Shown: positions 45,801 through 55,478 of the stretch, piece after piece
Layout: each line of letters opens with the position of its first letter
Position numbering within the stretch: the stretch's first letter is position 1
From: Nitrincola schmidtii
GTDB lineage: Bacteria; Pseudomonadota; Gammaproteobacteria; Pseudomonadales; Balneatricaceae
Direction of reading: 5' to 3'
Length of the DNA stretch: 64,000 nt
Assembly: GCF_008973715.1 (NCBI RefSeq)
Contig: NZ_WBOL01000013.1
Location: 1 to 64,000, forward strand
Translations under genes and position numbers: made by a program
The notes under the pieces: model-generated
Told to the model about the DNA's origin: nothing
Seen by the model: only the letters and a program-made list of their open reading frames with translations
The model's database searches: none

Positions 45801-48800
45801 GGGTTCTGCGCCGATGGCGACGTCTCTCAGATCCAGCGTCGCGTCACTGGAAACCGTGGTGGTGCCGCCAATGCCGCCCAGTCCGTTTACATGGGTCACC
45901 TGCAACGTACCGGCATCAACAATAATTGAGGATGAAAAATTGGCGTTATTACCCGCAAAAACAGCTGTGCCGACGCCCCTTTTTGTCAGAGAACTGAGAC
46001 CATCGTCAAAAAGTCTGCCCAAGAAGGTAAGCTGACTGCCTGTGGTCACATCGATCGACCTGGACCCGCCGTCGACGTTAAGGCCCACCTCGACGTCACC
46101 CGATACGCTGCTGTCGCCGCTGTCAGATTGCGTCGCCAGCGTGCCAATCAAAGTAATCCATTCGGCCGTGTTAATGCCTTTGAGTTCCAGCGTGGCACCA
46201 GCACCAATGGTTGTTCCGCTGGCCACAGTGCCGCTGGCGCCCAAGGCATCGTCATGGGCGGCAATCAACTTGCCGGCGTCAATACGGGTGTTGCCCATGT
46301 AGGTATTGATGCCGGAAAGCGTGAAGCTGCCGACCCCTTTTTTGACCAGCGAGCCCGTGCCCGAGATCACGCCAGCAAAGTCGGTTGTGGCATTGTTACC
46401 GCCGGTCTCTAAAACCTTGCTGCCCAGCTGGATGCTGCCGGCACCGGCAAGGGAGCCGACCGTTTGGTCAACATCAACCAGACTGAAAGTCGCGCCACTG
46501 GCAACACTCAGCGATGTTCCAAACGGCAGCACATTGTTTTGGGTGAGTTCCAGTTCTCCGGCGCTGATGGTCGTCGCGCCAGAATACTCATGTAATCCAC
46601 CAAACATGATGCCCTTGGTTATTCCACCCATCGTTAGCTTACCGCTGCCGGCTTTGATAAGGCCACCGGTGCCGCTGATGACGCCACTGTAGGTGGCATC
46701 AAAACCTCTGTCGTCGCCAATGGTCAGCGTGCCGCTCAACGTGGTCGCACCGTTGCCGGTTATCGCGGCAATGGTTTGGTCGGTCTCAATGCTGAAGGTG
46801 CTGTTAATGCCATTGTTGGCAACGCCGGAACTGGCGGCAATCGAGCCAGTGCTGTTCAGCGCGAGGGTGCCGGCGCTGATGGTCGTCACGCCCGAATACG
46901 CATGTATCCCGCCCAGCGTGAATGTACCGCCGCCGACCTTGGTCAGGCCGCCGGTGCCGCTGATGATGCCGTTGTACAAGAAGCTGGTGGCGTTACCAAT
47001 GGTCAGCGTGTGGCTTTCCAGCAAGGTCGCGCCGTCGCCGGTCATCGCGGCGAGGGTCTTATTGCCAGCAATAGTCAAGGTGCCGCCGTTCGCGACGCCA
47101 GAACTGGTGGCGATGGTGCCGGTGCTGTCCAGCGCCAGGGTGCCGCCAGCGCTGATGGTGGTGGCACCGGTATAGATGTTTATGCCACCCAACGTCAGGG
47201 TGCCGGTGCCGGCCTGGGTCAGCCCACCGGCACCGCTGATGATGCCGTTGTAGATAGACGAGTTGTTGCTGTCATCGCCAATGGTCAACGTGCCACCCAA
47301 CGCGGTGGTGCCGCTGCCGCTCATCGAGTCGATGGTTTTGTCGCCGACAATGCTGAAGTTGCCGCTGTTGGCGACGCCGGAGCTGGCGGCAATGTCGCCG
47401 TCAATGCTCAGCGCGAGGGTGCCGGCGCTGATGGTCGTGCTGCCGGTATAGGTGTTCACGCCACCCAGCGTCAGGGTGCCGCTGCCCGCTTTTATCAGGC
47501 CGCCGCTGCCGCTGATGATGCCGCTGTAGTCGGATGGCCGATTTGTTCCGTCGCCAATGGTCAGCGTGTGGATGTCCAGGAAGGTCGTGCCAGCGCCGGA
47601 CATCGCGGCGATGGTCTTGTCGCCATCGATAGTGAAATTGCCGCCGTTGGTCACGCCGGAACTGTCAAGAATGGTGCCGGTGCTGTCCAGCGCCAAGGTG
47701 CCGGCACTGATGAGGGTGGCGCCGGTATAGGTATTGGCACCGCTGAGCGTCAATATGCCGGTGCCAGCCTGTCCCAGACTGCCAATGCCAGTAATGATGT
47801 CGGCAATAGTCAGGTCATCGCTGCGGTTAAAGACCAGGCTGCCATTGTTGGTCACCGCACCGCTACCGATCTGGCCTGTGATGCCACCATTGCCCACTTG
47901 CAATGTGCCGGTAGAGTTGATGATGGTAGTGCCACTGTAAGTGTTATCACCCGTGAGCGTCAATGTACCGCCGCCGGCCTTGGTCAGACCGCCGGTACCG
48001 CTGATGATGCCGCTATACAGGGACGAGGTATTGCTGGCATTGCCGATGGTCAGTCTATTTGCGCCCAAAGCGGTGGTGCCGCTGCCGGTCATGGCGGCGA
48101 TGGTCTTGTTGCCGAGAATGCTGAAGGCGCTGTTGTTGGCAACCTCAGAACTATTGGCAATCGTGCCACTTGCATTCAAAGTCAGCGTGCCGGCGCTGAT
48201 GGTTGTGCTACCGGTATAGGTGTTCACGCCACCCAGCGTCAGGGTGCCACCACCGTCTTTGATCAGGCTGCCTGTGCCGCTGATGATACCGCTGTAGAGG
48301 GACGAGGTATTGCTGGCATTTCCGATTGTCAGCGTATGTGCGCCCAAAGCGGTCGAGCCACTACCAGTCATGGCGGCGATGGTCTTGTTGCCAAGGATAC
48401 TGAAAGTGCCGCTGTTGGCGACGTTGGAGCTATTCGCAATAGTACCGGTGCTACTCAGTGTTAACGAACCAGCGCTAATGGTTGTGGCGCCGGAATAGCT
48501 GTTCGTACCCGAGAGCGTGAGCGTGCCGGTGCCGGTCTTGGTAATGCTACTTGCACCTGAAATCACGCCTGACAAGGTCAGCTGCGTCCCGCCAACGTCG
48601 ATAAAGCTATTTGCTGTGCCCAGCGTTACTGCACCGCCAAGGGAACTGGTGCCGGAGCTATTGGCCAGCGTGCCGCCATTGAGGGTGATGGGTTGGGCGC
48701 CAATGGCGACGTTTTGCAGATCAAGCGTACCATTAGTGGCAACGATGGTGTTGCCGGATGTTGCACCCAGTCCGGCAGCGTTTGTAATCCGTAGGATACC

Positions 48801-51800
48801 AGCGTTGATAGTTGTGGCGCCAGAATAGCTGTTCGCACCCGAAAGCGTGACAGTCCCGGTGTTGTTCTTGGTCAGCGCTATTCCGGTACCCCCCAGCCTT
48901 GCGGAGATCGTGCCAGACTCAACCGTGTAACTGCTCCCGGTCAGCGTCCCAGTACCGGTAATGCTGCCACTGGTCAGGGTGACTGCACCCACGGTATCGC
49001 TGTGGCTACCGATATTGAATGTGCCGCCGTTGACATTGATCGCCGACGAATTGCTGATCCTATCTGATGCCCCCAGCAACAATGTGCCGGCGCTGATGAT
49101 CGTGTCGCCGGTGTAGGTGTTGGCACCGCTCAGCGTCCACGTACTATTACCAACCTTGGTGATACCGCCAGGGCCGCTGATGACACCGCTGTAGACGCGA
49201 TTGGTGTTATTGCCAACGGTCAGCCTATGACCGTTCAAAGCGGTGTCGCCGTTACCGCTCATCCCGTTGATGGTCTTGTTGCCAAGGATGCTGAAATTAC
49301 TATTATTTTCGACGTTTGAGCTGGCCCCAATACTACCGCTGACGTCTAGCGTCAGCAGGCCGTTGTTGATGATGGTGGTGCCGCTATAACCATTGTTACC
49401 GCTGAGCTGCAGTATGCCGCCGCCTTCCTTGGTCAGGCTGCCATTGCCGGAAATGATGTTTGCAACAATCAAATTATCGCTGCGGTTAAAGACCAAGCTG
49501 CCATTGTTGGTTACATTACCGCTACCGAGTGTGCCAGTCGTGCCATTGTTGCCGATTTGCAATGTGCCAGCGTTGATGGTTGTGGTGCCGGTGTAGGTGT
49601 TGGCCCCCGAGAGCGTGACAGTCCCCCCGGTGCTCTTGGTCAGCGCTATTCCGGTACCCCCCAGCCTTGCGGAGATCGTGCCGGAATTGACCGTGTAACT
49701 GCTCCCTGTCAACGTCCCAGAAGTGCCGACAATGCTGCCACTGGTCAGGGTAACCGCACCCACGGTATCGCTGTAGCTGCCGATATCCAATATGCCGCCG
49801 TTGATATTGATCGCCCCCGTGCTGATCACATTGTCTGCACCGTAGCGGAGCCAGCCGTCGTTGATGGTTGTGGTGCCGGTGTAGGTGTTCGCCCCCGTGA
49901 GAATGACAGTCTCGTTGGAGTTCTTGGTCAGCGCTGCCGTACCCCCCAGCCTTGCGTTGATCCAGCCGCCCATGACCATATAGCTGCTCCCGGTCAGCGT
50001 CCCGGTGCCGTTAATGGTGCCATAGTTCAGGGTAACCGCACCCACGGTATCGCTGTAGCTGCCGATATCCAATATGCCGCCGTTGACATTGATCGCCGAC
50101 GAATTGCTGATCCTATCTGATGCCCCCAGCGCCAATGTGCCGCTGTAGATGGTCGTCGCACCGGTATAGGAATTGTTCCCCGTCAGCGTCACGGTGCCAT
50201 TGCCCGTTTTTGCGAGCTGACCCGAACCGGAAATGACCTGGCCCACCGTCCAGGAAGTTGCACTAAATGCGGAGTTGAGCGTGATCGTGTTGCCGTTCGT
50301 GTTCAACGTTCCAGTGCCGGTCCACGCACCGGATGTCCAGATTGTCAGATTGCTGTTCAGGGTGACGTCATTGACATGGACATTGCCGCTCACCCCGGAT
50401 CCACCCAGAGTTATTTCCGAAATCCGGGGATTGAAATACGTCGAGAAATAGGTGCTCGGCAAGCTGAGCGTGCCGGTGCCGGTGCCAATGGCCATCGTTG
50501 CACTACTATGAAAAGTCGACGGGAGCACGGTCAGGGTGCCGGAGGTGTTGATGGAGGTCGACAAGCCCAGATTGATCTTGTCGGTCCTCAGTCTGATGGC
50601 GCCTGTCGTGGAGGGGCCGCCGATGGTGTTGGTGCCGGTTTGTGTTCGGATGCCGTTGCCGGTGCTGCTGTAAAACCCGGTTATTCCGATGGCACCGGAT
50701 GTTGTAGTGATCGTCGAACCATTCTCGATCATCACGCCGGTCGAGTTACTTCCTGAGCCCCCCGTACCGGTAATGGAAATCGCTCCAGTCGCTGCTTGCA
50801 CCGTCGCGCCCTTGAACAGCACACCGTAGGAGTTAACAAAATCACTGTCGCTGGTCCCCACGTAGTTAATGGTGCCGGCCCCGGAGGTTTTGACAGTGCC
50901 CTCTTGCCAAATGCCGTAAGCATCTTGGGAGTTGGTGCTTCGACCGCGAATCGAGATATTGCCGCCGCCAGCATCGATGATCGAATCGGTACTCAGCAGG
51001 ACCCCCTGCAGAATGTTGCCGGTGACGGATGCCGCATAACCGGTCGCTGGATTTGTCCCACCGCCGATGGTGACATTGCCACCACGCGTCGTGATTCGCC
51101 CCCCTTGTTGAACATGTACAGCACCCGAACCGCTGTTATTTGCATCCGACCACAACACCACTGACAAAGGACCGCTCGTAGATTCGATATACGCGTTTTG
51201 GTTTATTTGCACGTTTCTATGCGCTTTGAGGGTCAGCGTGCGCGCAGCAGAACCCGTATAACTGATGTTTCCATCGTCCTGGACGACGATATCCCCATCC
51301 CCTGTACCTACCGTGGTCTGAATCGTGACGTTGTTGCTGCTCAATGCCGTCACAATGGCTGAAGCGGCAATGTAGCTGTTCCCGTTGGTGGTCTCGGAGT
51401 TGGAGGTGAAGGTTCCTGAATTGAGGTTGTACTGGTTTCCGTTCGAATTGATGTAGATACTGATCGGATCAAGCAACCACTCGCCGGCCGTGCCATCGCT
51501 TGCCAGGGTGCTGACGGCCGCGCCGTCCACATTCAGCACATAACCCGAAGTTTCGACCTCGCCACCTTTGCCGCCCTCGGCGCCGCCCTTGGCGAGGATG
51601 GTGCCGGCGACGGTGGTTACCGAATCGATGCGCTTCACGTCCGACCACAGCACCACCGTGCCGCCGTCGCCGTTTTGCGTGGCACTGGCGTCAATGGTGG
51701 CGCCCGCTTCCATGGTCACGGTGGTGGCCTGGTGCAGCGCATGGGGGTCGTCAAACACGCGGCGCTCTTCGTTGGCGCCGCCCTGCCAGTCGCCACCTAC

Positions 51801-52769
51801 AAGCACCTCGCCACCGCCGTGGGTGCCGGTGGCACCGAGCCGGCTGTCGCTGGTGAGGGTAATGTGGTCGCCCTCCAGCACAATGCGGCCGCCTCTCTCG
51901 ACCAGCCCGCCGGCCTCGATGGCGCCGCTGTTCCTGACCACGCTGCCTTGCAACTGGTCAGCGGCGCGGGCGGATAGGATCACCAGCCCGCCAGGGGCCT
52001 GAACAGCATTGCCGTTTTCAACCAGCGCGGCCAATGCGGTGGGTTCCACCTCAATACTGGCCAGAGTGTTGCTGTTGGAGAACTGCAGTTGATAGGACTC
52101 ACCGGCCGCCAAGGCAACGGTGCCCATCTGGGCAATAACCACGCCATCGTTGCGCACTTCCGGCGCCAACAGGGCGATGTAGCCGTTCAGCGTCGCGGTG
52201 AGGGTGCCCTCGTTGATGACGCTGCCGGTAGCGCCGTCGCGGGTGAAGCGGTCGTTGCCCGCCATAAAGTCGTCGTTGCTGATGCTGTGGGTGGTGGCCA
52301 CCAGACCGCCGACATTGACGCTAGAACCAGGGGCGAAATAGACGCCGTTAGGGTTACTGAGAAAGACCTGACCGTTGGCGTTGATCTGGCCGAAGATCTG
52401 GCTGGGGTTGCTGGAAAGTACGCGGTTGAGGGTGACCGCGCTACTGGATGGCTGGTGAAAGTTGACCGTCGCCTCAGCGCCCACGTTAAAGGTCTGCCAG
52501 TCGATAGCTGCACGTTGGCTGGTCTGGGTGATGTTCATGTTGGCGCCAGACTGCGCAATGCCCGCCTGACCGGCGACGACTTGGCCGCCAGTGGGTAACT
52601 CATTAGGAGGCGGTGCCTGTGCAAACGTCAGGGACGGCAGTATGGCGGCTATTGTGCCGGTTAGCAGCAGGGCACGCGATGAACGCTTACCGCATGCCTT
52701 GGCGATCTCGGAAACGACGACCCAAGCACCCATTGATGCTTTCCAAACGAGACGGTAAGTCTTATTCAT
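42822..52769 (-). CDS. Giant two-partner-secretion exoprotein (TpsA, filamentous haemagglutinin-like adhesin)
   Basis: 3315 residues. It begins with an extended signal peptide (MNKTYRLVWKASMGAWVVVSE...) cleaved near LTFAQA, then a TPS haemagglutination domain (about 55-330) with the SNPNGV motif recognised by TpsB. The middle third holds about 18 copies of the autotransporter-type beta-strand repeat (pattern LTLSGANTYTGATTISAGTL), which should form a long beta-helix. Near the C-terminus are MBG- and YDG-type domains (DLNVSYTGVDRVYDGTTDATV) and a final GDPLPAWLRFIPETNSFIA domain. It should be secreted to the surface and mediate attachment or aggregation. AAGGAGG lies seven bases before the ATG, directly after the TpsB stop. 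It is much more GC-rich than the flanking chromosome, which indicates horizontal origin. Confidence 0.93.
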   Translation of the reverse strand: MNKTYRLVWKASMGAWVVVSEIAKACGKRSSRALLLTGTIAAILPSLTFAQAPPPNELPTGGQVVAGQAGIAQSGANMNITQTSQRAAIDWQTFNVGAEATVNFHQPSSSAVTLNRVLSSNPSQIFGQINANGQVFLSNPNGVYFAPGSSVNVGGLVATTHSISNDDFMAGNDRFTRDGATGSVINEGTLTATLNGYIALLAPEVRNDGVVIAQMGTVALAAGESYQLQFSNSNTLASIEVEPTALAALVENGNAVQAPGGLVILSARAADQLQGSVVRNSGAIEAGGLVERGGRIVLEGDHITLTSDSRLGATGTHGGGEVLVGGDWQGGANEERRVFDDPHALHQATTVTMEAGATIDASATQNGDGGTVVLWSDVKRIDSVTTVAGTILAKGGAEGGKGGEVETSGYVLNVDGAAVSTLASDGTAGEWLLDPISIYINSNGNQYNLNSGTFTSNSETTNGNSYIAASAIVTALSSNNVTIQTTVGTGDGDIVVQDDGNISYTGSAARTLTLKAHRNVQINQNAYIESTSGPLSVVLWSDANNSGSGAVHVQQGGRITTRGGNVTIGGGTNPATGYAASVTGNILQGVLLSTDSIIDAGGGNISIRGRSTNSQDAYGIWQEGTVKTSGAGTINYVGTSDSDFVNSYGVLFKGATVQAATGAISITGTGGSGSNSTGVMIENGSTITTTSGAIGITGFYSSTGNGIRTQTGTNTIGGPSTTGAIRLRTDKINLGLSTSINTSGTLTVLPSTFHSSATMAIGTGTGTLSLPSTYFSTYFNPRISEITLGGSGVSGNVHVNDVTLNSNLTIWTSGAWTGTGTLNTNGNTITLNSAFSATSWTVGQVISGSGQLAKTGNGTVTLTGNNSYTGATTIYSGTLALGASDRISNSSAINVNGGILDIGSYSDTVGAVTLNYGTINGTGTLTGSSYMVMGGWINARLGGTAALTKNSNETVILTGANTYTGTTTINDGWLRYGADNVISTGAININGGILDIGSYSDTVGAVTLTSGSIVGTSGTLTGSSYTVNSGTISARLGGTGIALTKSTGGTVTLSGANTYTGTTTINAGTLQIGNNGTTGTLGSGNVTNNGSLVFNRSDNLIVANIISGNGSLTKEGGGILQLSGNNGYSGTTIINNGLLTLDVSGSIGASSNVENNSNFSILGNKTINGMSGNGDTALNGHRLTVGNNTNRVYSGVISGPGGITKVGNSTWTLSGANTYTGDTIISAGTLLLGASDRISNSSAINVNGGTFNIGSHSDTVGAVTLTSGSITGTGTLTGSSYTVESGTISARLGGTGIALTKNNTGTVTLSGANSYSGATTINAGILRITNAAGLGATSGNTIVATNGTLDLQNVAIGAQPITLNGGTLANSSGTSSLGGAVTLGTANSFIDVGGTQLTLSGVISGASSITKTGTGTLTLSGTNSYSGATTISAGSLTLSSTGTIANSSNVANSGTFSILGNKTIAAMTGSGSTALGAHTLTIGNASNTSSLYSGIISGTGSLIKDGGGTLTLGGVNTYTGSTTISAGTLTLNASGTIANSSEVANNSAFSILGNKTIAAMTGSGTTALGANRLTIGNASNTSSLYSGIISGTGGLTKAGGGTLTLTGDNTYSGTTIINSTGTLQVGNGGITGQIGSGAVTNNGSLVFNRSDDLTIADIITGIGSLGQAGTGILTLSGANTYTGATLISAGTLALDSTGTILDSSGVTNGGNFTIDGDKTIAAMSGAGTTFLDIHTLTIGDGTNRPSDYSGIISGSGGLIKAGSGTLTLGGVNTYTGSTTISAGTLALSIDGDIAASSGVANSGNFSIVGDKTIDSMSGSGTTALGGTLTIGDDSNNSSIYNGIISGAGGLTQAGTGTLTLGGINIYTGATTISAGGTLALDSTGTIATSSGVANGGTLTIAGNKTLAAMTGDGATLLESHTLTIGNATSFLYNGIISGTGGLTKVGGGTFTLGGIHAYSGVTTISAGTLALNSTGSIAASSGVANNGINSTFSIETDQTIAAITGNGATTLSGTLTIGDDRGFDATYSGVISGTGGLIKAGSGKLTMGGITKGIMFGGLHEYSGATTISAGELELTQNNVLPFGTSLSVASGATFSLVDVDQTVGSLAGAGSIQLGSKVLETGGNNATTDFAGVISGTGSLVKKGVGSFTLSGINTYMGNTRIDAGKLIAAHDDALGASGTVASGTTIGAGATLELKGINTAEWITLIGTLATQSDSGDSSVSGDVEVGLNVDGGSRSIDVTTGSQLTFLGRLFDDGLSSLTKRGVGTAVFAGNNANFSSSIIVDAGTLQVTHVNGLGGIGGTTTVSSDATLDLRDVAIGAEPIILNGGTLATSFGTSSLGGGVTLGANSLIEVGGTQLTLPGVIAGTGFGITNAGSGILTLGGLNTYTGLTTIGAGSNLVLNSTGSIAASSGLVNSGSLGIEDDKTLSAMTGVGTTDLDSHTLTIGDARNISAAYDGIISGTGGLIKDGSGILTLGGVNLYSGATAINAGTLIIRNDNPLSATNTSAYSGSGALTIEPASASFSSAFDLTSTPITGTLGGLTIGKAGNTANISLGAATVAGPIAIYGGDITLNNALIATGNHTITLQGSGNVTNNGVSGYLSADKLALTGSGNVTLNSTNNAIGTLAASGVGSLIYVNNNALTIGTVNPTGISATGPILIETLSGDLSITENIATTDTSANAIVLNAGKNSAAGDAAGGNIIVTSGKTVTVGDGGRATLFTGSITGSTGLTDLVGSGSGRFRYNSDETDTNYTTPLGAGLYAIYREQPNASGSISSHSITYGDSNPTFTLSGDSLQNGDGISGLTITNATFSTSSTLNVGSYTVDASGLATDLTALGYNVSGIADGTLTVGKKDLNVSYTGVDRVYDGTTDATVNSSDDRILGDVLTMTETSAFDTKDAGVDKTVNVTEASISGADAGNYTLIAPGNTEATIDKASATVIANSDSRTYNGLVQSVSGFTADGLVNGETIAVLSGVTTSGGSGTNVGNYVHSASGTDNNYNLSFSNGSLIIGKASATIIGNSHTVTYDGLGHSVSGFTISGLVNGEDKSALIASPNATGASGIHAGIYTNTVSGDAIDGNYNLSFENGILSISRRPITITADAKSKLEGMSDPALTFRTEAQSSSRGLVAGDSISGNLIREAGSGVGIYAIQQGSVTNASNLNYDINYVEANLTVSAVTLPPPPQFSSVYSASLSESQTSAPSLSLNSSDISVELVQASTVQQDGIVSVLVSKDMATAGAGFSFQLPAQVIENARPNALVQVTLLNGDPLPAWLRFIPETNSFIAAAVPDGAFPIQLMVTIDGRSSTIVISERSD

Positions 52770-52781
52770 GATCGTGCCTCC

Positions 52782-54476
52782 TTAAAAAGGCATGCTGGCG
52801 CTGAACCACCAGCGGTGTTTATCTAAGCTCCCGTCCTGGTCTGTGCCAGTGACGGTTGAATTGGGATTACTACCGTCGCGGCGCGCCCAGGTCGCCTTGA
52901 GGTTCAGCCCAGAATTGGACAGCCAGCCAAGACTAAGGCCATAGCCTTTCAAACGGTAACTGTTGGGAATGGCAGCACCAGCAAAGTCATTATTGACGTT
53001 CTGGCGAATTCGTCCCCAATCGTAAAAAGCGGTGGTAGTGACGCCTTGCAGCAATCGCCAGCGCAGTTCGAGATTGGCCATCTGCCCAAGCGAGCCGCCC
53101 CCTTCGTTGCTCGGGAAAGCACGCACCCCGTTGGCACCACCGAGGTAAAATTTTTCTGAAGAATCCAGATTCGTGTTAGCCCACTGACCCGACCACGCGG
53201 CATACAGGCTGAGCTCGGGCGTGATCACCTGCTGACGGCTGAGCCTGTAATTCAGTTTGCTGAAGCTACCGTGGGTGCGAGTGGTGGCGTCATCACCGGG
53301 GCGGTTTGGAGAACCATCCAGATCAACGCGCCCCTGCACCAGATAGAGACTGGCCGCATTGGCACCACCACCCGCCAGAGTATCGAAAAGGTTACCGCTC
53401 AAGCCAACTGTGACGTTATCCACCTGGTAATTGCTAATGGTGGTGGCGTTGGCCTCGTTATCAAAACGCCGGTGGTCGTAGGCGAGACGGAAGTAGAGGT
53501 TCTTCACTCGGGAGCGGATCAGTGGATAGTTCGCTTCTAGTCCCATCGAGGATGAATCACCCTTGCCGTTAAGTGCCTTAAATTCGGGGGAGATAAGCTG
53601 GTAGTTAAGGAGCGAGCCGTTGATGCCGACGCGCCAGCCGTCACTACCAAGCGGCAAGGTATAGGCCAGGCGGATATACTCCGTACCCTTGCTATAGAGA
53701 AGATTGGCCGCCAGTTGATCGCCAAGACCCAAGGGGCTAGCAAGGGTGATATTTGAGGTTAGGCGTTCCACCCCAGTGGCGCGGGAACCGCTATTATCAA
53801 GTGTCACCTCGCCAATGGCGAAGGATTGGTCGGCCAGTTTAATGACCAGATCGGTCTCCCCTTCAGCCGTGCCTGGACGCAGAGTGCCGGCAACAGCAAC
53901 ACCGGGCAGGTCGTCCGCCAACAGCAGACCACGATCAATGGCTTTAGCGCTGAGCGGCGCACCCGGTTCTAGTCGAGCGCCAAAACGGGCCGCGACGATG
54001 GCGGGCTTCACCCGTGTGGCTTCCCCCTCAAGATGCAAGCGGCCAAAGACCGCTTCAACGATCTGGATGGTCACAATGCCGTCTTCAATCTCCTGCCGTG
54101 GCAGGTAGGCTCGCACAATCCATCCGGCTTCGCGATAGGCGTTAGCGACGGCAACAGTGGCAGCCTGCAACTGGTTGAAATCAATTGGTCGATCGAGGAA
54201 TCCGGCAATGACCGGTGCAAGCTGTTCATCACTGAGGAGAGTATTACCAGCAAAGCGGAATTGCTTGACGGTCACACTAATGGCCTCTGGACTCATTTCA
54301 GGTGGGGGCGGCACACGATCAGGTGCATCAAGCGGTGGCAAGGACAGCGGCCGTTCACGCTCGATTTGCTGTTGTAGCGCACCCGCATCGGGTGGGACCT
54401 GGGCATGAGCGGTCACAGCGCTCAATACAAGAGAGCACAATAACAGGGACGATAACAGGGGAAATAGCCGTGGCAT
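52782..54476 (-). CDS. TpsB outer-membrane transporter (ShlB/FhaC family)
   Basis: About 564 residues from the ATG at 54476. The signal peptide MPRLFPLLSSLLLCSLVLSAVTAHA fits that start; the frame is open for 12 more codons to a TTG at 54512. A proline-rich linker is followed by POTRA domains (VKQFRFAGNTLLSDEQLAPVIAGFL) and a 16-strand barrel ending LDKHRWWFSASMPF, with the terminal Phe typical of barrel proteins. It exports the adjacent TpsA across the outer membrane. The gene pair is co-transcribed, with 12 bp between stop and start. Confidence 0.93.
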   Translation of the reverse strand: MPRLFPLLSSLLLCSLVLSAVTAHAQVPPDAGALQQQIERERPLSLPPLDAPDRVPPPPEMSPEAISVTVKQFRFAGNTLLSDEQLAPVIAGFLDRPIDFNQLQAATVAVANAYREAGWIVRAYLPRQEIEDGIVTIQIVEAVFGRLHLEGEATRVKPAIVAARFGARLEPGAPLSAKAIDRGLLLADDLPGVAVAGTLRPGTAEGETDLVIKLADQSFAIGEVTLDNSGSRATGVERLTSNITLASPLGLGDQLAANLLYSKGTEYIRLAYTLPLGSDGWRVGINGSLLNYQLISPEFKALNGKGDSSSMGLEANYPLIRSRVKNLYFRLAYDHRRFDNEANATTISNYQVDNVTVGLSGNLFDTLAGGGANAASLYLVQGRVDLDGSPNRPGDDATTRTHGSFSKLNYRLSRQQVITPELSLYAAWSGQWANTNLDSSEKFYLGGANGVRAFPSNEGGGSLGQMANLELRWRLLQGVTTTAFYDWGRIRQNVNNDFAGAAIPNSYRLKGYGLSLGWLSNSGLNLKATWARRDGSNPNSTVTGTDQDGSLDKHRWWFSASMPF

Positions 54477-54697
54477 GGACGCGTAATTCAATGTAATTAA
54501 CCTATGGTACAAGCAGTTGATTGCTTTAATCCTTCGCTTGGCAAAAAAACAATTCTCTGTTTCCCTTGTTCCCTAAGTCATCTTACTTAAATGCTTATTT
54601 CTTATAATTTACGACAAAGGGGCCAGAATAACACCCCACCAATACCATCCAAATCTATCCGATACACGATAGAAAACATGATGTTAAAAGATTCTAA
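54477..54697. other. Promoter region of the tpsBA operon
   Basis: 221 bp between the response regulator stop and the TpsB start. It contains the 21-bp element at 54640-54660 and, 28 bp downstream on the minus strand, TAAATTAT (54604-54611) as a possible -10. A leader of more than 100 bases would follow. Confidence 0.5.
54640..54660 (-). promoter_or_regulatory. Shared 21-bp element upstream of tpsB (candidate response-regulator site)
   Basis: On the minus strand: GGATAGATTT then G-GATGGTATTG. It differs by one base in 21 from 55479-55499, which precedes the response-regulator gene. Similarity continues as TGGGnTGnT on the downstream side. Two GGAT-like half-sites ten bases apart resemble the tandem sites bound by OmpR-type regulators. 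Confidence 0.6.
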
Positions 54698-55438
54698 CTA
54701 AAGTACGTGGAGGGGCTCGCTAAAACTATACCCCACGCCATAAGCGGTCAGGATGGGCGGTGGCAAATCGGAACCTTCGGTTATTTTCTGACGCAAGCGG
54801 CGAATCATGTTATCGAGTGCACGCTGTGTTGACTCATCGTCACGGCCGTAGATACGTTCAAGCAACTGACTGCGAGCAACGGTGTGGGTGCCTGCGGCAC
54901 AGAAAAGCTCGAATGTGCAGGTTTCGTGAGGGCTCAATGCAAACACTGTCCCCGTCGGTGAGGTTAACTGGCGGCGTGCGCGATTGAGTTGCCAGAGCAT
55001 CCCCGTGGTATTTTCTCCAACAGGTTCATGGCCATAACGTTCAAGGTAGCGCCGGTTCATAGCGACCACGGCAGCCAGCAGCTCGCGGCTATCGAGTGGT
55101 TTACTCAGCAGAAGGTCTGCGCCGGTGTGATAAGTTTCAATGCGATTTTCGATACTATCGTTGGCAGTGATGATAATAATCGACATGCGGGTATTTTGCC
55201 GGGCGTATTGCGCCAGCACGTGGCCAGGCTGGTCTGGCAGGCCGAGGTCGATGATCGCAACATGAAATGTATCACCCCTAGCCAAGGCTTGATAGAAAGC
55301 CATGCCCGTGCCCACAGCGATGACGCTGCAACCATTCAGTTCTAGATATTCAGCCAAGGCATCGCGCAAGTCTGCGTCGTCCTCCACCAGTAATACCTGG
55401 GTTTTGGATAGCTGATGATTCACTATTGTTTTTATCAT
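54698..55438 (-). CDS. OmpR-family response regulator
   Basis: 246 residues. The receiver domain (about 13-125) has VLLVEDDAD, phosphoacceptor Asp64 in VAIIDLGLPDQPG and the conserved Lys in LLLSKPLD. The C-terminal winged-helix domain (about 145-240) has LSPHETCTFELF and RALDNMIRRLRQKI...ILTAYGVGYSF. It should act with the sensor kinase directly upstream (gap 55 bp). The tpsBA operon lies directly downstream and shares a promoter element with this gene. The ATG at 55438 has no clear ribosome-binding site; a GTG at 55423 is an alternative. Confidence 0.92.
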   Translation of the reverse strand: MIKTIVNHQLSKTQVLLVEDDADLRDALAEYLELNGCSVIAVGTGMAFYQALARGDTFHVAIIDLGLPDQPGHVLAQYARQNTRMSIIIITANDSIENRIETYHTGADLLLSKPLDSRELLAAVVAMNRRYLERYGHEPVGENTTGMLWQLNRARRQLTSPTGTVFALSPHETCTFELFCAAGTHTVARSQLLERIYGRDDESTQRALDNMIRRLRQKITEGSDLPPPILTAYGVGYSFSEPLHVL

Positions 55439-55478
55439 TCGGTCATCATAATTTAGCCACTTTAAATCACCAACCCAT

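Noticed and set aside
46560-49600. Repetitive DNA that could be taken for a CRISPR array
   Set aside because: The repeats are in frame, about 150 to 250 bp apart, variable in sequence and encode beta-strand repeats of the adhesin.
43215-52598. Many long plus-strand open frames opposite the adhesin gene, one of 562 codons (46776-48464)
   Set aside because: They lie antisense to the repeats of a GC-rich gene, show the same periodic low-complexity pattern, lack ribosome-binding sites and match no family; they are shadows of TpsA.
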